Counted from the stretch's first letter, positions 10,908 through 23,940 are shown. The stretch: DNA of 64,000 nt from Sanguinoderma infundibulare (GCA_032821775.1 JAVLRN010000006.1:2728001-2792000), one strand, 5' to 3'. Made by a program: numbers and translations. The notes: generated from the sequence alone by a model not told the origin.

Positions 10908-11089
10908 GTCAAACGTCAGTATGCCACCTTGCGTCGCCGCATACTACCAGGACATCTCGTTAATATAGGGTCTATATCGTGCAAATATAAGGATAAATTA
11001 GGCCTATCGATACAATGTGGGTCCAATGTCCAAAACCACGCGAGAATTAGAGGGAGCAATCGACATCCCAGTCAAGATACTCGGTCCCC

Positions 11090-11653
11090 TCAGTCCCTTG
11101 CCTGAACCGCCCCGTTGTTTCCTCCACTGTTGTCCCCATCTGCGTGCAGCTTCCCCCCAGCCTCATCCTCGAAGCTCGCGTCGAGCTCCGCCGTCGACGG
11201 CTCCTCCACCTCGGACGTCGGTGCCAGCGCGAGCTCGTGCGTGTCTGGAGCCTCTCCAGCGCGGCTTTGCTCGTCCCCGTCGTGCAGCGAAAACAGGCTA
11301 CTCCTTCGCACGACGCGTGCTGAGAGCTTGGGTGTTGTTGGCGTCGCAACGCTCGAAGGCGGGAAGCGGAATAGCCCGTGCGAGTGCCCCGGGGTGTCGA
11401 GCACGGTCAGAGGGTGCGAGCGACCCGGTGTGTCGAGCGTGGTGAGGGGGTGCGAATGCCCCGGGGTGGAGGCCTCCGCGTCGTCTGCGAGGTGCGACTG
11501 CGGCCGCGGGAGAACGAAGAGGCCGTGCGAATGGCCGGGGGTGTCGAGCGCAACGAGTGCGTCTGTCGCAGGCGGGATGCGGGAAGAGGAGTTGGGGATG
11601 GTGATGTGCAGGGGGTGCGAGTGGCCGCCAGACTGGGTGGTTGCGGAAGGCAT
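11090..11653 (-). CDS. His-rich GHSH-repeat protein, unknown function (copy 1)
   Basis: A single-exon minus-strand gene of 187 residues starting at ATG 11653. The N-terminal 110 residues contain five spaced copies of a motif of the form (D/S)TPG(H/R)SH(P/G)L, each carrying His-Ser-His and a following Leu-Thr/Phe. The C-terminal part is acidic and low in complexity. There is no signal peptide or membrane segment. A TATAAA box sits about 130 bp upstream, followed by a CT-rich tract typical of well-expressed fungal genes, which is why I prefer this strand over the longer opposite frame. The paired histidines could bind metal; that is inference only. I recognise no characterised family. Confidence 0.65.
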   Translation of the reverse strand: MPSATTQSGGHSHPLHITIPNSSSRIPPATDALVALDTPGHSHGLFVLPRPQSHLADDAEASTPGHSHPLTTLDTPGRSHPLTVLDTPGHSHGLFRFPPSSVATPTTPKLSARVVRRSSLFSLHDGDEQSRAGEAPDTHELALAPTSEVEEPSTAELDASFEDEAGGKLHADGDNSGGNNGAVQARD

Positions 11654-11780
11654 GGTCAGAAAAGGTTGGAAGAGCGGTGGAAGAAAGAGATGTGGAGAAG
11701 TTGTGGTGAGTGCAGTTCGCTCGTTGGCTGACCCGTTAGTGGTGATGCTGAAACCTCGCCGGACGCTGCTGACGTCGACC

Positions 11781-11786
11781 TTTATA
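11781..11786 (-). promoter_or_regulatory. TATA box of the GHSH-repeat gene (copy 1)
   Basis: TATAAA on the minus strand, 128 bp before the ATG, followed by a CT-rich leader (CTCCACATCTCTTTCTTCC). Confidence 0.6.
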
Positions 11787-12253
11787 CCAAGCTCAGAGCT
11801 CGTCCAGGCCCCTCACATGCGATACTTTATCACGTCCAATTCATTGCCATCGCGCAAGGTTCACGATTCAGAATCAAAGCTTCGCGCTCCCCGCGCGATG
11901 GCGCGCTGATGATGCAGAGACAGGACACCGCACCCTGGTCCTGATGAAACACGAACCGAGCATGCAGCCAGGGGTTCGCGACGACGGATCAGTCGCGCTC
12001 GGAGCACTTATAACGCTCATTTCACAGCATCCTGACGAGCGTTTCTCTCCGGCGATTTCCCTTCCCAGGCGCAATCATCCACGAGGCTCCGTGACCATGC
12101 TACCGAAACGCCATCGAAACCCGCCGGCTGTCTTGGACACACTGGCCCAAGGCACCCTCCAATATTTGCAACACGTGTGAATCTCTTGAAGATTTTGCCC
12201 GTGCTCGCACTGAACCTGGGCTCAGATTCGCGCGTGCGGTACGCCTGGATTTG

Positions 12254-13654
12254 TGGCTGTGCGCGTGGGTGCGATAGCTGGGGCGTTGAGTAGATCGGGG
12301 CTAAAAGCGGCAACTGGAGCGACGGGAGTACCAGGTAGAACGGCTATGATAGGGGATGTTTTGGGCTCTATAGTACAGTAGGAGGGCTCTGTGCTATGGT
12401 ATAAGCGTCAGAGGGACAGGAGGACATGTTCCGGGCAGGAGCGCACTCAATTCAAACAGTGGGGAGTTCAACGAAAACGATGTATTTGATTGGAGCTACG
12501 CTAGACATGGCACACTACTCGTATGTACAGACCATGAAATGCTGGGAATTACCACCCGTCCGCCTCGAGGGATGGGTGGCACATGACGAGGTTGAGATGT
12601 GCGGCCCCATGCTGAACCAACTAGCTCACCCTGGAGTGTCGCTCCCTCGGGTGTCAGTTGGGAGATGTCGAGAGATGAGATACTGTGCGAGAGGTGGTGT
12701 ACGGAGGAATACCGGAAGTGGTCGACATCATCTACGGGCGAGCAGAGACGGTGCTGAGCGTCCATACTGTGGAAGTTCGAGATCCACGCACAAAGTGCTG
12801 AAAATTTGAATAGACGTCAGTGCGCCGCGCACGACTCGAATGTGACAGGAGTGAGAACATACCATGCTCGGATACTGCGCGCGCAAGCAAACGGCACAGT
12901 ACCACGTTCTGGGCAGAGCGGTACCAAGATCCGCGCCCAGAGGACCTACAAACGTCCTGTGAACGACCACGGTAAGTTTTCGCAAGCACGCTCTCCCACA
13001 CAATCAGAAGAACAACGTACCAAGCGTGAATTTGATGGGATCGCATCCTGGAAATGAGGACCCAGGCCAATGCCGGTCAAGATAGAGATACCACAACCCC
13101 CGGGAAGTGCAAACATGCAGGCGAGGTGCGTACCAAGTTGCGCATATGCACGCCGAGAGTCGGCTGCCGCTCACACGGACTTAGACCCTGCGACGCGACT
13201 TCCGTCGGGTCTGCTTGCAAGAAGTGTGATGACGAGCGGACTGACGGAGGTTGCACGCGCAAAGAGACAAGTGTCCCGTCTGCCTCGTCTGCACGGCGGC
13301 ATTCAGGAGTGTGTGAGCACTCACTGGGAGACCACCAGAAGACTGGAGCACTCGTGCGCGGCGAAATCGCTTTTGATCCCAGTCTTGTGGCGTCGCGATG
13401 TGCGTGCCCTTTGGAATTTGATATCTGGAATTGCGATACGGAATTTGGAGGATTGCTGCTGCCGCCGCTGCTCATTGTTCCCTGCTGTGCATTTTTTGAG
13501 CACGCACCGTTTCCCACTTTCGGTTTTCTTCTACTCTGTGCGCGTGCCTGGAAACGCCTTAATTCGCAGACCGCAGTACCAAACAGCTGCAAGGATTACG
13601 TACCAAATAATGCCGACAAGGAATGCGCACTCTGAGCATCATGCGGACTCGGAC
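12254..13654 (+). repeat. Dispersed mosaic repeat block (copy 2)
   Basis: Identical to the block at 100-1500, offset by the 12,154-bp unit length. Octamers at 12921, 13017 and 13130. Confidence 0.7.
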
Positions 13655-13915
13655 TGCCCGACACGAGTTTCATCGAGAAGTGAGCACCCGGCTCGACGGA
13701 GAAGACGACCGACAGAGGTCACCGGCGGAAAGGGACAAGAGTCCTGAGACCAGCCCGATGGACGTACCAAGTTATATAGCATGCACCCGTTGGCGCAGAC
13801 CATTCCCGGCTACTTTGCTCTGGTCTACCTTCCAGAAGTCTGACGGAGGGTGCATGTGCAAAGAAAAAAGGGTCGTCAGTAGCCAACACACGACCCGTAT
13901 AAGTATAGTACTTAC

Positions 13916-14324
13916 ACATCCCGTTCACGACCTCCGCGCTCACAGCGCCGATCCCGTCCGCCCCACACTCAAAGTTCTCCTCGCCTACGTCCCAGTGTAG
14001 GATTTGGATAGCCCGTCCCCCGTGTCCATCCTTGCTTGATGATGATGACGCGCGCTCGACCTGGCTAGGTGCAGCGGTATCTTTTGAACGCATCTTCGCA
14101 TCTGAGGTGTCTTTGTCGGCATTGGCATTGGCGTTCACGCCGTTTGCCTGTGAACCCTCATCTTCAGCGACGGTACTGTTGCTCGAAATGGCAGACGCAT
14201 TCGCAGGCTTGACGTCCTTCTCTTTCGACGAGGATTTCGGCAGCTTGCTCTGCGTGCCACCCGCAGTCATCAGGAGCGCGATGACATATCGCTGACCGCC
14301 ACTCCGAGATGCTGCCATCGCCAT
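13916..14324 (-). pseudogene. Exon-like fragment of an unknown gene (copy 2)
   Basis: Identical to the fragment at 1762-2170. Same ATG, same splice donor, same loss of downstream exons. Confidence 0.35.
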
Positions 14325-14394
14325 CTCAGCCGAGTACTCGACCCACTTAAAGGACCATGTACTGAGTCATGCTGACAAGCGCATGTTGCCGGTC

Positions 14395-15609
14395 CTACAG
14401 AAGGATGTCAGCACACCCTTCTACGAGAGAGACGTCAGGAATGTCCTCGGTAAGCATGGCAGCGAGGCAGGTGGCGAGGTGAAAGTCGATGTGACCATGG
14501 AGGAACCACGGGCCTGGGTTGTCGGTCTGCAAGTGCGAGACAGAGAACGACTGTCAGTGAACCACAGAAATGGAGGTGGAAACACAAGGGCGCTCACTCT
14601 GAAGCAGATTGTCACGTTGTCGGTTCCGCTGCCAATGCTCACGAAGTCGCGCCTGACGGGGTTCACGTAGTTCGGGGTCTCCTGACCGGCGCTTCGCACG
14701 ATGGAGAATATGTGCTGTACATCCGAATGTCAGCCGTCAGCATCTCAAACACGAAAGAGAAGAACTGAGCACGCACCCTGTGCAAGTGGAGCGCATGCGG
14801 GCAGCCTATGTCCAGTGCCGGCATGGTGATCTCAATAGTCGCATTCCTCGGCAGGCCGTACACGCTCCCCTTGGAGAGGAGGTCCTGTGCCCGCTGCGCA
14901 CCACTCAGGATCTGGAGGAGGATGGGGAGATCCGAGTTCACCCACAACTTGCCGCCGAGGCTGAAGTGGAGCACGCTGTCGTTCTAGAGTTTGGTCCATG
15001 AGTGGTCTGGATGCCTAGGATGCAGAACGAGAGACTTACGAAGCCAGGCACGAGGTCAAGAGGGTAGTCCACGCCGCCGACATAAGGTTCCACAGGCTGT
15101 GTGGCACAGCGTCAATCAGCACATGTCGAGGGTTGCAGGCAAGATGGTATATACCGCGGCAGGGTGCGTCAAGGGGTGCAAGTTATACTCGAAGAGGGGG
15201 TCGACAGACTGAAACGTCCTGGTCTTCGGGCTCCTCTTCCGGCGCGCTGTCGTACCGCAGAATAGCAGAATAGATCCCGTTTGTGTAACCAAGCGCACTG
15301 CTGTTCAGCATGGTGTTGGGGAGAGCATGAATCCAGTAGTTGTTGATCTCCTGGTTTGCATCCAGCTGCCGGAATCCAGGCGAAAAGTGAGCCCCAAATG
15401 AAGCCCGGAGATAGACGATGCAAGCTTACAATGAACGAGTACCGCTGAGCCGCGAAGATCTGGATCTCATCGACAGTGAGTGGGGCAGTATTCTGGCCGT
15501 CAGCCTTGATGATGGTCATGGAGTGCCCCGCAATCGAGAATGTGTAGTTGGGATCGCAGGAGATACTGACGAGGCGGAGCCAGTAGCTGGAGAGAATATG
15601 GCCCATGAG
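14395..15609 (-). pseudogene. Laccase relic, 3' half only (copy 2)
   Basis: Identical to the relic at 2241-3455, including the Cys-to-Gly change in the last copper motif and the frameshift. Confidence 0.85.
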
Positions 15610-15693
15610 AGATTGAATGGAGGATAGCGGCAGTGGGCACATGAGCGCGCCGACGCCAGCCCGGCAGTCGAGACCTACATGCCAACGTTGAAA

Positions 15694-15944
15694 TGTTATT
15701 CACGAGTGCCAACAGGAGATTTAAGAGAGCATGTACCAAGTTATGACCGCCGCCTACAGACAGCATGATGTGTAGAATGCAGCATGGCGGCAAGAGACAG
15801 AAACCAGCACACAGAAACGTCGCGACAGGGCCCGGTGTCTGTGTCAATGTGCATCAATCTTGGAAGTTCTGTAGTGTTGTAGGAGACCGTGCAGAGGCCG
15901 TCGTCGCACTGCAGTGGTTATGGCGGCCAAGGCACAAGAGAAGG
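15694..15944 (+). repeat. Second block of the dispersed repeat (copy 2)
   Basis: Identical to 3540-3790; octamer at 15733. Confidence 0.65.
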
Positions 15945-17058
15945 CATGGATGGGTAGAGGGGGAAGAGCGGAGGGGGATAGACAGGGAAGGGTGGCGAGA
16001 CATCCAAAGGGGTCCAAGTCCCTGTTCACGACCGACTGTGGGACCAAAGCAATACAAACAGATGGCTAAGCCAATTCGCTTAGCCACCTCGCGACATCTA
16101 TTTGCTGAGTTAGCATCCCGAATCAATTGATGGTCAATGTGTCTCGTCTGAGGCTGCGCTCTCGCCTACCTGGGAATTCATAGCCGTTGTTGGACTGTTC
16201 CAGCTGGTCCACTCCACGGAGACCCAGCGATGGACATGGACGACATGGATTTGATGAGCTCTTCTGTTGGGTCCTTAGACGGCGCTGCTCAGCGAGCCCA
16301 GGGCCTTCATGGATATCGATGGCTCGTTGGTTGAGACGCGGCTGCATCCACAGAGTTGTTCCCGGCCAGCGTGCATGCAGGGCTAGGCAGCGGTGGACTA
16401 GGCAAGCGGTCCTCGGGGGTGTTGGAAGGTCCTCTTGCTCCGCGATCCAAGCGCGCGCTGTGAACGTACTGGCGCGAGTCTGTCTGGCGGCCCTCGGACG
16501 GCGAGTTCCAGATGCCGATGTGCGATATGCGTCCCTTGACGACGATGGGGAGCGCGCGTTCGCGATGTATCTCGCCAATCAAGATGCTCATCTCGAGGGT
16601 CCGTGCGCATGGATGCGAGGACCTTCGAGCCGCGGTCGTCAGGGATCTTGTGGGTCCTGGGGCCGACGCATCGGGTAGGCACGCCTTGAATAGGCTGACA
16701 TCATTGATGCATGGGGCCCGCGTCGGATTCACCAACAAACACTGACCTTCGTCAGTACTACGATGAGAAATGAATGATAAGTAGTTACACGTAAAATCCG
16801 AACACACGTGGGGAACAGATAGGTTTGTTCATCTGGCGAACGAGGTAACGAGGTAGAGATGTCAATTGAAGTGACCGCGTCTCGGGGACTGAAGGTAAGG
16901 TCATATGTGAGTACCCCGAGCTCGCAAAGGAAAATGCAATGACAAATGGAGTACTCACTTGGCAGGCCATCCGGCGAGCGAAAAGTTCATCTTCGATATC
17001 CGCGTCGCCTGGTAAAACATCTCCAGTAGCTGCGCACCCTCCACGGCGAGGTCTCAAA

Positions 17059-17609
17059 GTGATCCACGCTTGTCGACGACAAGCCCCAGACCGGGGAACA
17101 CGCGGACGGCGTCTTGCACGAGGAGTTCCGTGCGTTCGTATGTCCTTTCCTCCGATTTCGCCAGGATGCCCGGGCCGACGAGGAATTGCTCTGCCACACT
17201 TGCAGCACGCACCGTAAGCCGCGCGACTTCGTGAACGGGACTGACATTCGCTACGAGCGCTCAGCGATCGTCAACCTGAAGTACCAGTCTCGCGCGTCGA
17301 AGCTCATCGTGGGCGAGTGCATGATCCCGTACAACCCGCGGCAGACGTCAACCCCTTGAACATCCACGATGTCATGCCTTCCAATATGCGCTGCATGATC
17401 CTTGGGTTCCCGGGCGATATCAGCGTGAGGGAGACCACATCGCGTGCTTGAGGACTCGCGGAGCGTATGGACGTCCTGGACGGGTTCTTGAAGCATTTCG
17501 AGCAAGGCGATCATGAGAAGGTGTTTGACGTGATCTGCATCTGCGGGACGAGCAAGGACGATATGGACAACACGGGCGAGCGATTCTTTTAGCGTCGAGC
17601 TTTCCACCT
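17059..17609 (+). pseudogene. Phenol 2-monooxygenase relic (copy 2)
   Basis: Identical to 4905-5455, with the same deletion and the same internal stop. Confidence 0.8.
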
Positions 17610-19180
17610 CCTTCGCGGCTTGCCAGACCTGCCGCAGCCCTCGAGGCACTGGTCGAAGTGGACGGTTGTCTTACTGCTATGTAGTACGCGTGTCGGGAGT
17701 GACTAGAACGGATCTGTAGTCTGATAGGGAGACGGGGTCATCGCCAATGGGTACCTCGAGAACAGCGTGGCGTATGTTCTCGCCCGACTTGCTCACGCCG
17801 CGATGGATGATGACATCGGTGAGTTCGGGTACGCGTTTGTGGGGGAGGCAACTTGGCTCAGCACAGGGACACGTTCCATTCCAGCGACGACTGGGCGAGG
17901 AAGCCTAGTCAAAGACCGTGTTAGCTGGTGCACACGAAAACAAGGGGATGGGACTCACGCACCCAGTCCAGACTGCGCTCACAAGCGAAGCGCGACGTGA
18001 TCGCCCTGTTAAAGTCAGTTCCGAACAGCGTGCGCGGAGGGAGAACCGGTCGTGGAAGCTCACCTAGACGACAATTTGGTACAGGTACTGGTACATGGCC
18101 GGTGATTGATTCCAGCCGACTTCAAGGGGTCGCGTTCGAATGGAGGGCACGCTTGCCGGGTTGTGCTCACATCACCTTTGGTTGAGTCCCGTCTGTTGCG
18201 ATGCTCAGACAGGTCAGAGCCCTTAGCTGTGACTCTGTCATAAATACGATCATCCAGGATCCACGACGACAGGCAAAGGCCAGGTTGGGGATGAGGGTGC
18301 AGCATTGAACAGAGGCGGGGGACAGGGACGTGAGCGGTGGATGCAGTGACGTCAGGAACGGGCCTCAGGGGGATGGTTACGGAAAAGATAGGCAAGCGCG
18401 ATGGTGTACATTCGCGCTAAGGATGTGGGGTTGACGACGGCGGTTTGATTGATGGAATTGGCTCGAGCCTCCGAGCACCGGCGGCGTCTGCTTCACTTGA
18501 TACCGCTTCGTGTGAGGGTCGCGACGAGAACGCGGCCGGGAAGCGGCCATGTCGGCCTTGTGTGGGTCGATTTCGAGGCGTTGGACAACCGCCTCCCCTG
18601 AAGAAACGCAGTATAAAAGACTTGCAAGTGGGACGCAGATGCCGCAATACTCACCCGCGTTGTACACGCTACACCCGTTGGTACGTCCTGCCTCGGGCTC
18701 CTCGCATCCGCTCTGCAAGTCGCTGAAGACGCTGCTTGCGCCCTTTGCACAGGGTCCGGGGGCCGACGTCCGACGTACGTCCTCTCCGCGATTGTGTTGT
18801 CCAATCTGCGCTAACCGTTCGACATGCAGGGCCGCCCCGACGTCGAAAGGTGATCTGCACACCGGATGGAGGTCTGTCAGCCGGTGCAAAGTATTTGAGG
18901 TTAATGCTTACTGTGGTCTTGATTCGTAGGTAACCGCTGTCCGGGAGATGTCGTAATGATCGCCAGTGTTGGGGGGAAGCGGAATGGCGGTGACCAGCGT
19001 TGCAGCAGGCATGTTCCTCTGGCGTGACCGGTTCTTGAGCGCGTTTGGGCGGAATGAAACGAACGAGTAGGTCTTGCTGTTGTTTGCGCGGGCATACAGT
19101 ACTGATCCTCGGTTCGATTTGGTGTGGTTTTGGTAGTGCGCCGGCAGCGTTCTCGGACGGTGATTTGCGCGGTCACCCCT

Positions 19181-19934
19181 CTAGTGAACAAGAGGACGGG
19201 GAGGAGGAGGAGGCGACAGAGACGATCGATTCTCACACTCACGCAAAGCACGAGCATGGCATAGCGGCGGTGATGCGATCAGCTCGACGGCTGCTTCGTC
19301 ATGGACGGGATCGACAGCCTCGGCAGCTGCGCTCGCGAGGGCCAGAGTTGCTGGAGGCGCAGGGATTGTTGCGGTAAGGGACGGCGTAAATGTCATGGTG
19401 TAGGGATGGGGGTTGTGCGCGTCGGGCGATGGACGAGGATTTGAGGTGACGAGGACAACGCGGTGGGCCGTTAGTCCGCGTCGCCGTCGTGCCTTCGAGT
19501 TCGAGTGGCGCTGCACCGAGCTTATCGCGAGCTCATATGATGGAGTGGACGGTACGGCACCGATGCTGGGTGTACATACGTAGTGCGAAGGTTTGATATT
19601 CGATGTTGGATGCTCAGTGATCGTGGGCGTTGGGTGGCGTTGATTGCGCTGGGACGCGATGGGAGTCATGGTGTTCCTTCTTCTGAACTGGGAACGGGGA
19701 CGCGCTCGTTCACGGTGCAGTTGAAAGGTTTTGAATGAGTGCGTTTGACATGTTGTGGAATTGCTGGGAGCGCGGATCGCGGTGGTACATGACGTCGGGG
19801 CTGGGGTAACTGTGCACCGGCTGTGAGGTATGTATAGTAGTGGACAGAGGACGTAGATTAGTATTTTGCAGATAGCCATTCGAGCGTGGATGCGCATACC
19901 TAGCAGGGGCGATGTATGCAATCAGATCAGGCAT
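19181..19934 (-). CDS. Hypothetical protein, two exons (copy 2)
   Basis: Identical to 7027-7780: ATG at 19934, intron 19899-19821 with the same ACTAAT branch site. Confidence 0.45.
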
Positions 19935-20772
19935 GAGCGACAGGTGAAGGGGAGCCGGAGGGAACAGCAACCGTGGCCAAGGCAGCAACAAGTGGAGGCA
20001 GAAACAAGCGTCAAGCTTGACCCAGGTTCGCGTGCGACAGCGGGCGAGTGCAGACGATGGGAGAGAGAGAATAGAGAAGCTGGCTGGGAGCCTTGAGCTT
20101 ATCCTTTCCGCTCGCTGTTACGAGAGAAACACATGCCTCGGGTGATTGGAGGGCTGGACTTGGACAGCCATTGTAACCGATACCGGACGAGGGTGCGTGC
20201 CGAAGGATGTCGAGAAGGACAATCTCATTTGATCGAGGCCGAGTGACATCATGCATGCGACCCAGAAAGCTTCCGGCGGGCGCCTAACACCGTAGATTCG
20301 GCTCAGCCTGAGTCTGCCTCTTACGCGTCCCTCCTGCTTCGTACGTTAACTACGACAAGGCTTGCTTGGGGCACTGCGCTTGCCATCCCGATTCGCCACT
20401 CCACGTGTCACCCGCGCACAGCTGGCGCCCAGTCAGGTCAGTCCTTCCGCACCCTTATCCGTCAGCCTTGTCTCAGCCCGCATCGGCGCGCACACGTACG
20501 TCTTCGGAACATCCTTTCTTCACGTATTATCCCCGTCGGTCTCAACCCCAACGTCCCACTCAGCATTCCGTCACATTCTACCCACCTTGCGTGGGTTTCA
20601 CACACACCGAGGCCGAGGTTATGATATGACATCACGCGTATGGGTCAGAAAGCTTCCGGAGAGCACCTACCAAACGCCGCAGATTCGGCTCAGGGTCTGC
20701 CTCTTACGCATCCCTCCTGCTTCGTACCTTAACCACCACCTTTGCAGTATTATCACTACATCACAGATACCC

Positions 20773-21779
20773 ATGGAATCAGAAACCCCTTCAATCAACC
20801 TGACGTTCACCCACCGCGGGACCACCCATCCACTGTCGCTCCTTCCGGACTCGACTCTAGCATACCTCCATGAACAGCTTGAAGAACTTACGTCAGTCCC
20901 TCCAGAGAACCAGAAGCTCCTCTACAAAGGAAAGAAGACAGTCGGAAACGATGACACCACACTGTCGGAGGCGGGGCTGAAGGACAGAACGAAGGTGCAG
21001 TTGATCAAGCCCACCGCGGTGGAGCTCGGAGGCCTCAAGGCGACCGAGAGCGAGCACCAGCGCAGAGAGCAGATATTGAGGGAGCGCGTGCAGAAGGGCC
21101 CGACAAAGGTACGTCCTGGACCTTCCTAGAATCCTACGGTTTCGTCCCTGGGCTAACTAAAGCACCAGGTACGCTCGACCGGGCCTTCCTCGTCAGCCGA
21201 CTCCCAGTACACCTTCCACCGGATCGAGCCCCTCTCCCACCTCCCGAATCCTGACTCCGCCAGGACGCTCCTCACCAAGCTCGCCAACGACCCCGCCATC
21301 CGCCATGTCATGCGCAAGCACCAGTTCGCGGTCGGGGTCCTCACCGAGCTCGCCCCGCACGAGCAGCCGCACCTGCTCGGGCTCAATGTCAACGCCGGCC
21401 AGGCGATCAAGCTCCGCCTGCGGACCGACAGATACGACGGCTTCCGGCTGTACAAGGAGGTCCGGCGCGTACTCTGCCATGAGCTCACGCACAATGTTTG
21501 GGGCGATCATGATAATAACGTGCGTACCTGTTGCTTGTGTGCTGGAGTGGCTTGACGTTCGTGGTATTGCAGTTCAAGGAGCTGAACTCCACTCTCAACC
21601 GAGAGGTCGCCGAGTTCGAGCGTGCGCAGGCTGCTGGGACGCATCATCTCGACGGTGTGGGATTCGGCTCCCCGCACTCAGCGCTCGAAGCGGAGGCGCA
21701 GGAGTATGTCGCTAGTAGTTCACACACCCTCGGCGGGGCAGGGACAAGTCGCGCGAGCGACTCACCTGAAGAGCGATGA
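20773..21779 (+). CDS. Ubiquitin-like/WLM metalloprotease, C-terminally shortened (copy 2)
   Basis: Identical to 8619-9625, exons 20773-21108, 21169-21519 and 21573-21779. It carries the same premature TGA, with the coding-like tail running on to 21866. Both copies therefore arose after the nonsense change. Confidence 0.85.
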
Positions 21780-22095
21780 AGGAAGATCCTAGAGGCTACG
21801 ATGAACAGACTACGGAAGGAAGAAAAAGAGCTCGAGGATCGGTGTGGGACTGCTGGACATTTGTGATCTGCCGACGGTTGTAGGTTGCTGTATCATCTAG
21901 AGCTGTTGTACTCACGTCATCTATTATAGCATTTGTATTTTGTGCTTTCGTTCGCGCGGGCTGAAATTCACTTCGGTTCTCGGGTCCGAGAAACTCGGAG
22001 AACACAGGGGATGGCGGAGCGAAGCGAGGCCATCTCAGTTTCTCAAGTACTTCTGACAGTGAGTGACCGCCGGATCATGACGGATTTTCCGGACG

Positions 22096-23061
22096 ATGTC
22101 GCAGCTAGAGGAGATCTTGCACGCTCTGCGTGGCCTAATGCCTCGACTTGAGCTAGTGTTGTGCAGGGCCGGGCCGGGCTCAAATGCCCGGGCTCGGGCC
22201 CGGCTTTTGGGGGCTCGGGCTCACCACCACCTCAAGCCGGGCCCTCATGAAGGGCTTGGGCTCGGCTCAGGCCGGGTCGGGCTCAAGCCCGGGCTTTTGG
22301 CCTGTAGTAATAGTGAGTCTGAATACTGAAACTTTGGAACCAATTGTGGTTTACCAAGGTCCTATGACTCTTTTAGCAGATGAGCAATCCGAATGGAAGC
22401 GAAACAAAGTTGAAAAGTCCTCACTATCGACAGTTGTCAAATGAAGCTGCCCAATTTTGGGAACGCTAGCGCCCGTATGGCAGCCACTGACATGCTCTGA
22501 TGCGTTGCCGTTTTCTTGCTTGATGTTTCTTGTACCCTTCTACCTTCATCCCATAATGGTATTCAATGAGATCTACTAATTATGCATTTACAACAGGCAC
22601 GATATACCATGACAGGAGCCTTGCTGGAAGCCCGGGCTTGTGGGCCGGGCTCGGGCTTGCACGAAGGTGAGCCGGGCCCTGGAGCCCTCAGAGCCCACCA
22701 GCGGGCCCGGCCGGGCTCAGGCTTTGAGGGCCTGGTAGCCGGGGCTTCAGGGCTTGAGGCCCGACCCCGCACAACACTAACTTGAGCTCACGTCGCCTCT
22801 ATGCAGCCGACTTACTATGAAGACGAGGACGAATACGAACACAGCATTGCCCATACATCAAAGCGCGTCCCCTTCTGGGTGAACGTCCTCGCCCTACCAT
22901 GCCCTCCCAATCCGTCCGGCCCCGCGCTCGACAACGACGAGCCACGCATGGTACTGCCGCGCCTCCGCCGGCTCAGACACAGCACATGGCCACCGTCATA
23001 CTCCGCTTCACCGGCGTACTGGTCATCCACAGGGATCGTCAAGGCGAAAGCTAAGAGTTGA
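22096..23061 (+). pseudogene. Possible small gene split by the hAT element (copy 2)
   Basis: Identical to 9942-10907. Confidence 0.25.
22154..22779. mobile_element. Non-autonomous hAT-type element, 626 bp (copy 2)
   Basis: Identical to 10000-10625 with the same target duplication (22146-22153 and 22780-22787). It was copied with the unit and is not an independent insertion. Confidence 0.9.
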
Positions 23062-23243
23062 GTCAAACGTCAGTATGCCACCTTGCGTCGCCGCATACTA
23101 CCAGGACATCTCGTTAATATAGGGTCTATATCGTGCAAATATAAGGATAAATTAGGCCTATCGATACAATGTGGGTCCAATGTCCAAAACCACGCGAGAA
23201 TTAGAGGGAGCAATCGACATCCCAGTCAAGATACTCGGTCCCC

Positions 23244-23807
23244 TCAGTCCCTTGCCTGAACCGCCCCGTTGTTTCCTCCACTGTTGTCCCCATCTGCGTG
23301 CAGCTTCCCCCCAGCCTCATCCTCGAAGCTCGCGTCGAGCTCCGCCGTCGACGGCTCCTCCACCTCGGACGTCGGTGCCAGCGCGAGCTCGTGCGTGTCT
23401 GGAGCCTCTCCAGCGCGGCTTTGCTCGTCCCCGTCGTGCAGCGAAAACAGGCTACTCCTTCGCACGACGCGTGCTGAGAGCTTGGGTGTTGTTGGCGTCG
23501 CAACGCTCGAAGGCGGGAAGCGGAATAGCCCGTGCGAGTGCCCCGGGGTGTCGAGCACGGTCAGAGGGTGCGAGCGACCCGGTGTGTCGAGCGTGGTGAG
23601 GGGGTGCGAATGCCCCGGGGTGGAGGCCTCCGCGTCGTCTGCGAGGTGCGACTGCGGCCGCGGGAGAACGAAGAGGCCGTGCGAATGGCCGGGGGTGTCG
23701 AGCGCAACGAGTGCGTCTGTCGCAGGCGGGATGCGGGAAGAGGAGTTGGGGATGGTGATGTGCAGGGGGTGCGAGTGGCCGCCAGACTGGGTGGTTGCGG
23801 AAGGCAT
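23244..23807 (-). CDS. His-rich GHSH-repeat protein, unknown function (copy 2)
   Basis: Identical to 11090-11653, ATG at 23807. Confidence 0.65.
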   Translation of the reverse strand: MPSATTQSGGHSHPLHITIPNSSSRIPPATDALVALDTPGHSHGLFVLPRPQSHLADDAEASTPGHSHPLTTLDTPGRSHPLTVLDTPGHSHGLFRFPPSSVATPTTPKLSARVVRRSSLFSLHDGDEQSRAGEAPDTHELALAPTSEVEEPSTAELDASFEDEAGGKLHADGDNSGGNNGAVQARD

Positions 23808-23934
23808 GGTCAGAAAAGGTTGGAAGAGCGGTGGAAGAAAGAGATGTGGAGAAGTTGTGGTGAGTGCAGTTCGCTCGTTGGCTGACCCGTTAGTGGTGAT
23901 GCTGAAACCTCGCCGGACGCTGCTGACGTCGACC

Positions 23935-23940
23935 TTTATA
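23935..23940 (-). promoter_or_regulatory. TATA box of the GHSH-repeat gene (copy 2)
   Basis: Same TATAAA and leader as in copy 1. Confidence 0.6.

Larger units (their letters stand above)
81..12234. repeat. 12,154-bp tandem repeat unit, copy 1
   Basis: Every stretch compared between this interval and the next 12,154 bp is the same, without indels, and all reading frames in both units translate identically. The unit's right edge is fixed at 12234 because a third occurrence of the last 80 bp (24309-24388) stops matching at 24389. The left edge cannot be fixed, since bases 1-80 already match the unit's end. Contents in order: GTACCAAG repeat block, exon-like fragment, laccase relic, second repeat block, phenol hydroxylase relic, hypothetical minus-strand gene, UBL-WLM protease, hAT element, GHSH-repeat protein. 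Perfect identity means either a very recent duplication or an assembly artefact; the sequence alone does not tell which. Confidence 0.93.

Noticed and set aside
11115..11909. Long plus-strand frame (264 codons) opposite the GHSH gene
   Set aside because: The minus strand has a TATA box, CT-rich leader and regular protein repeats; the plus frame is a Cys/Ser-rich mirror of those repeats and has no promoter.
12017..12313. 98-codon minus frame across the unit junction
   Set aside because: It exists only because two units are joined and changes at the array's right edge; no domain.
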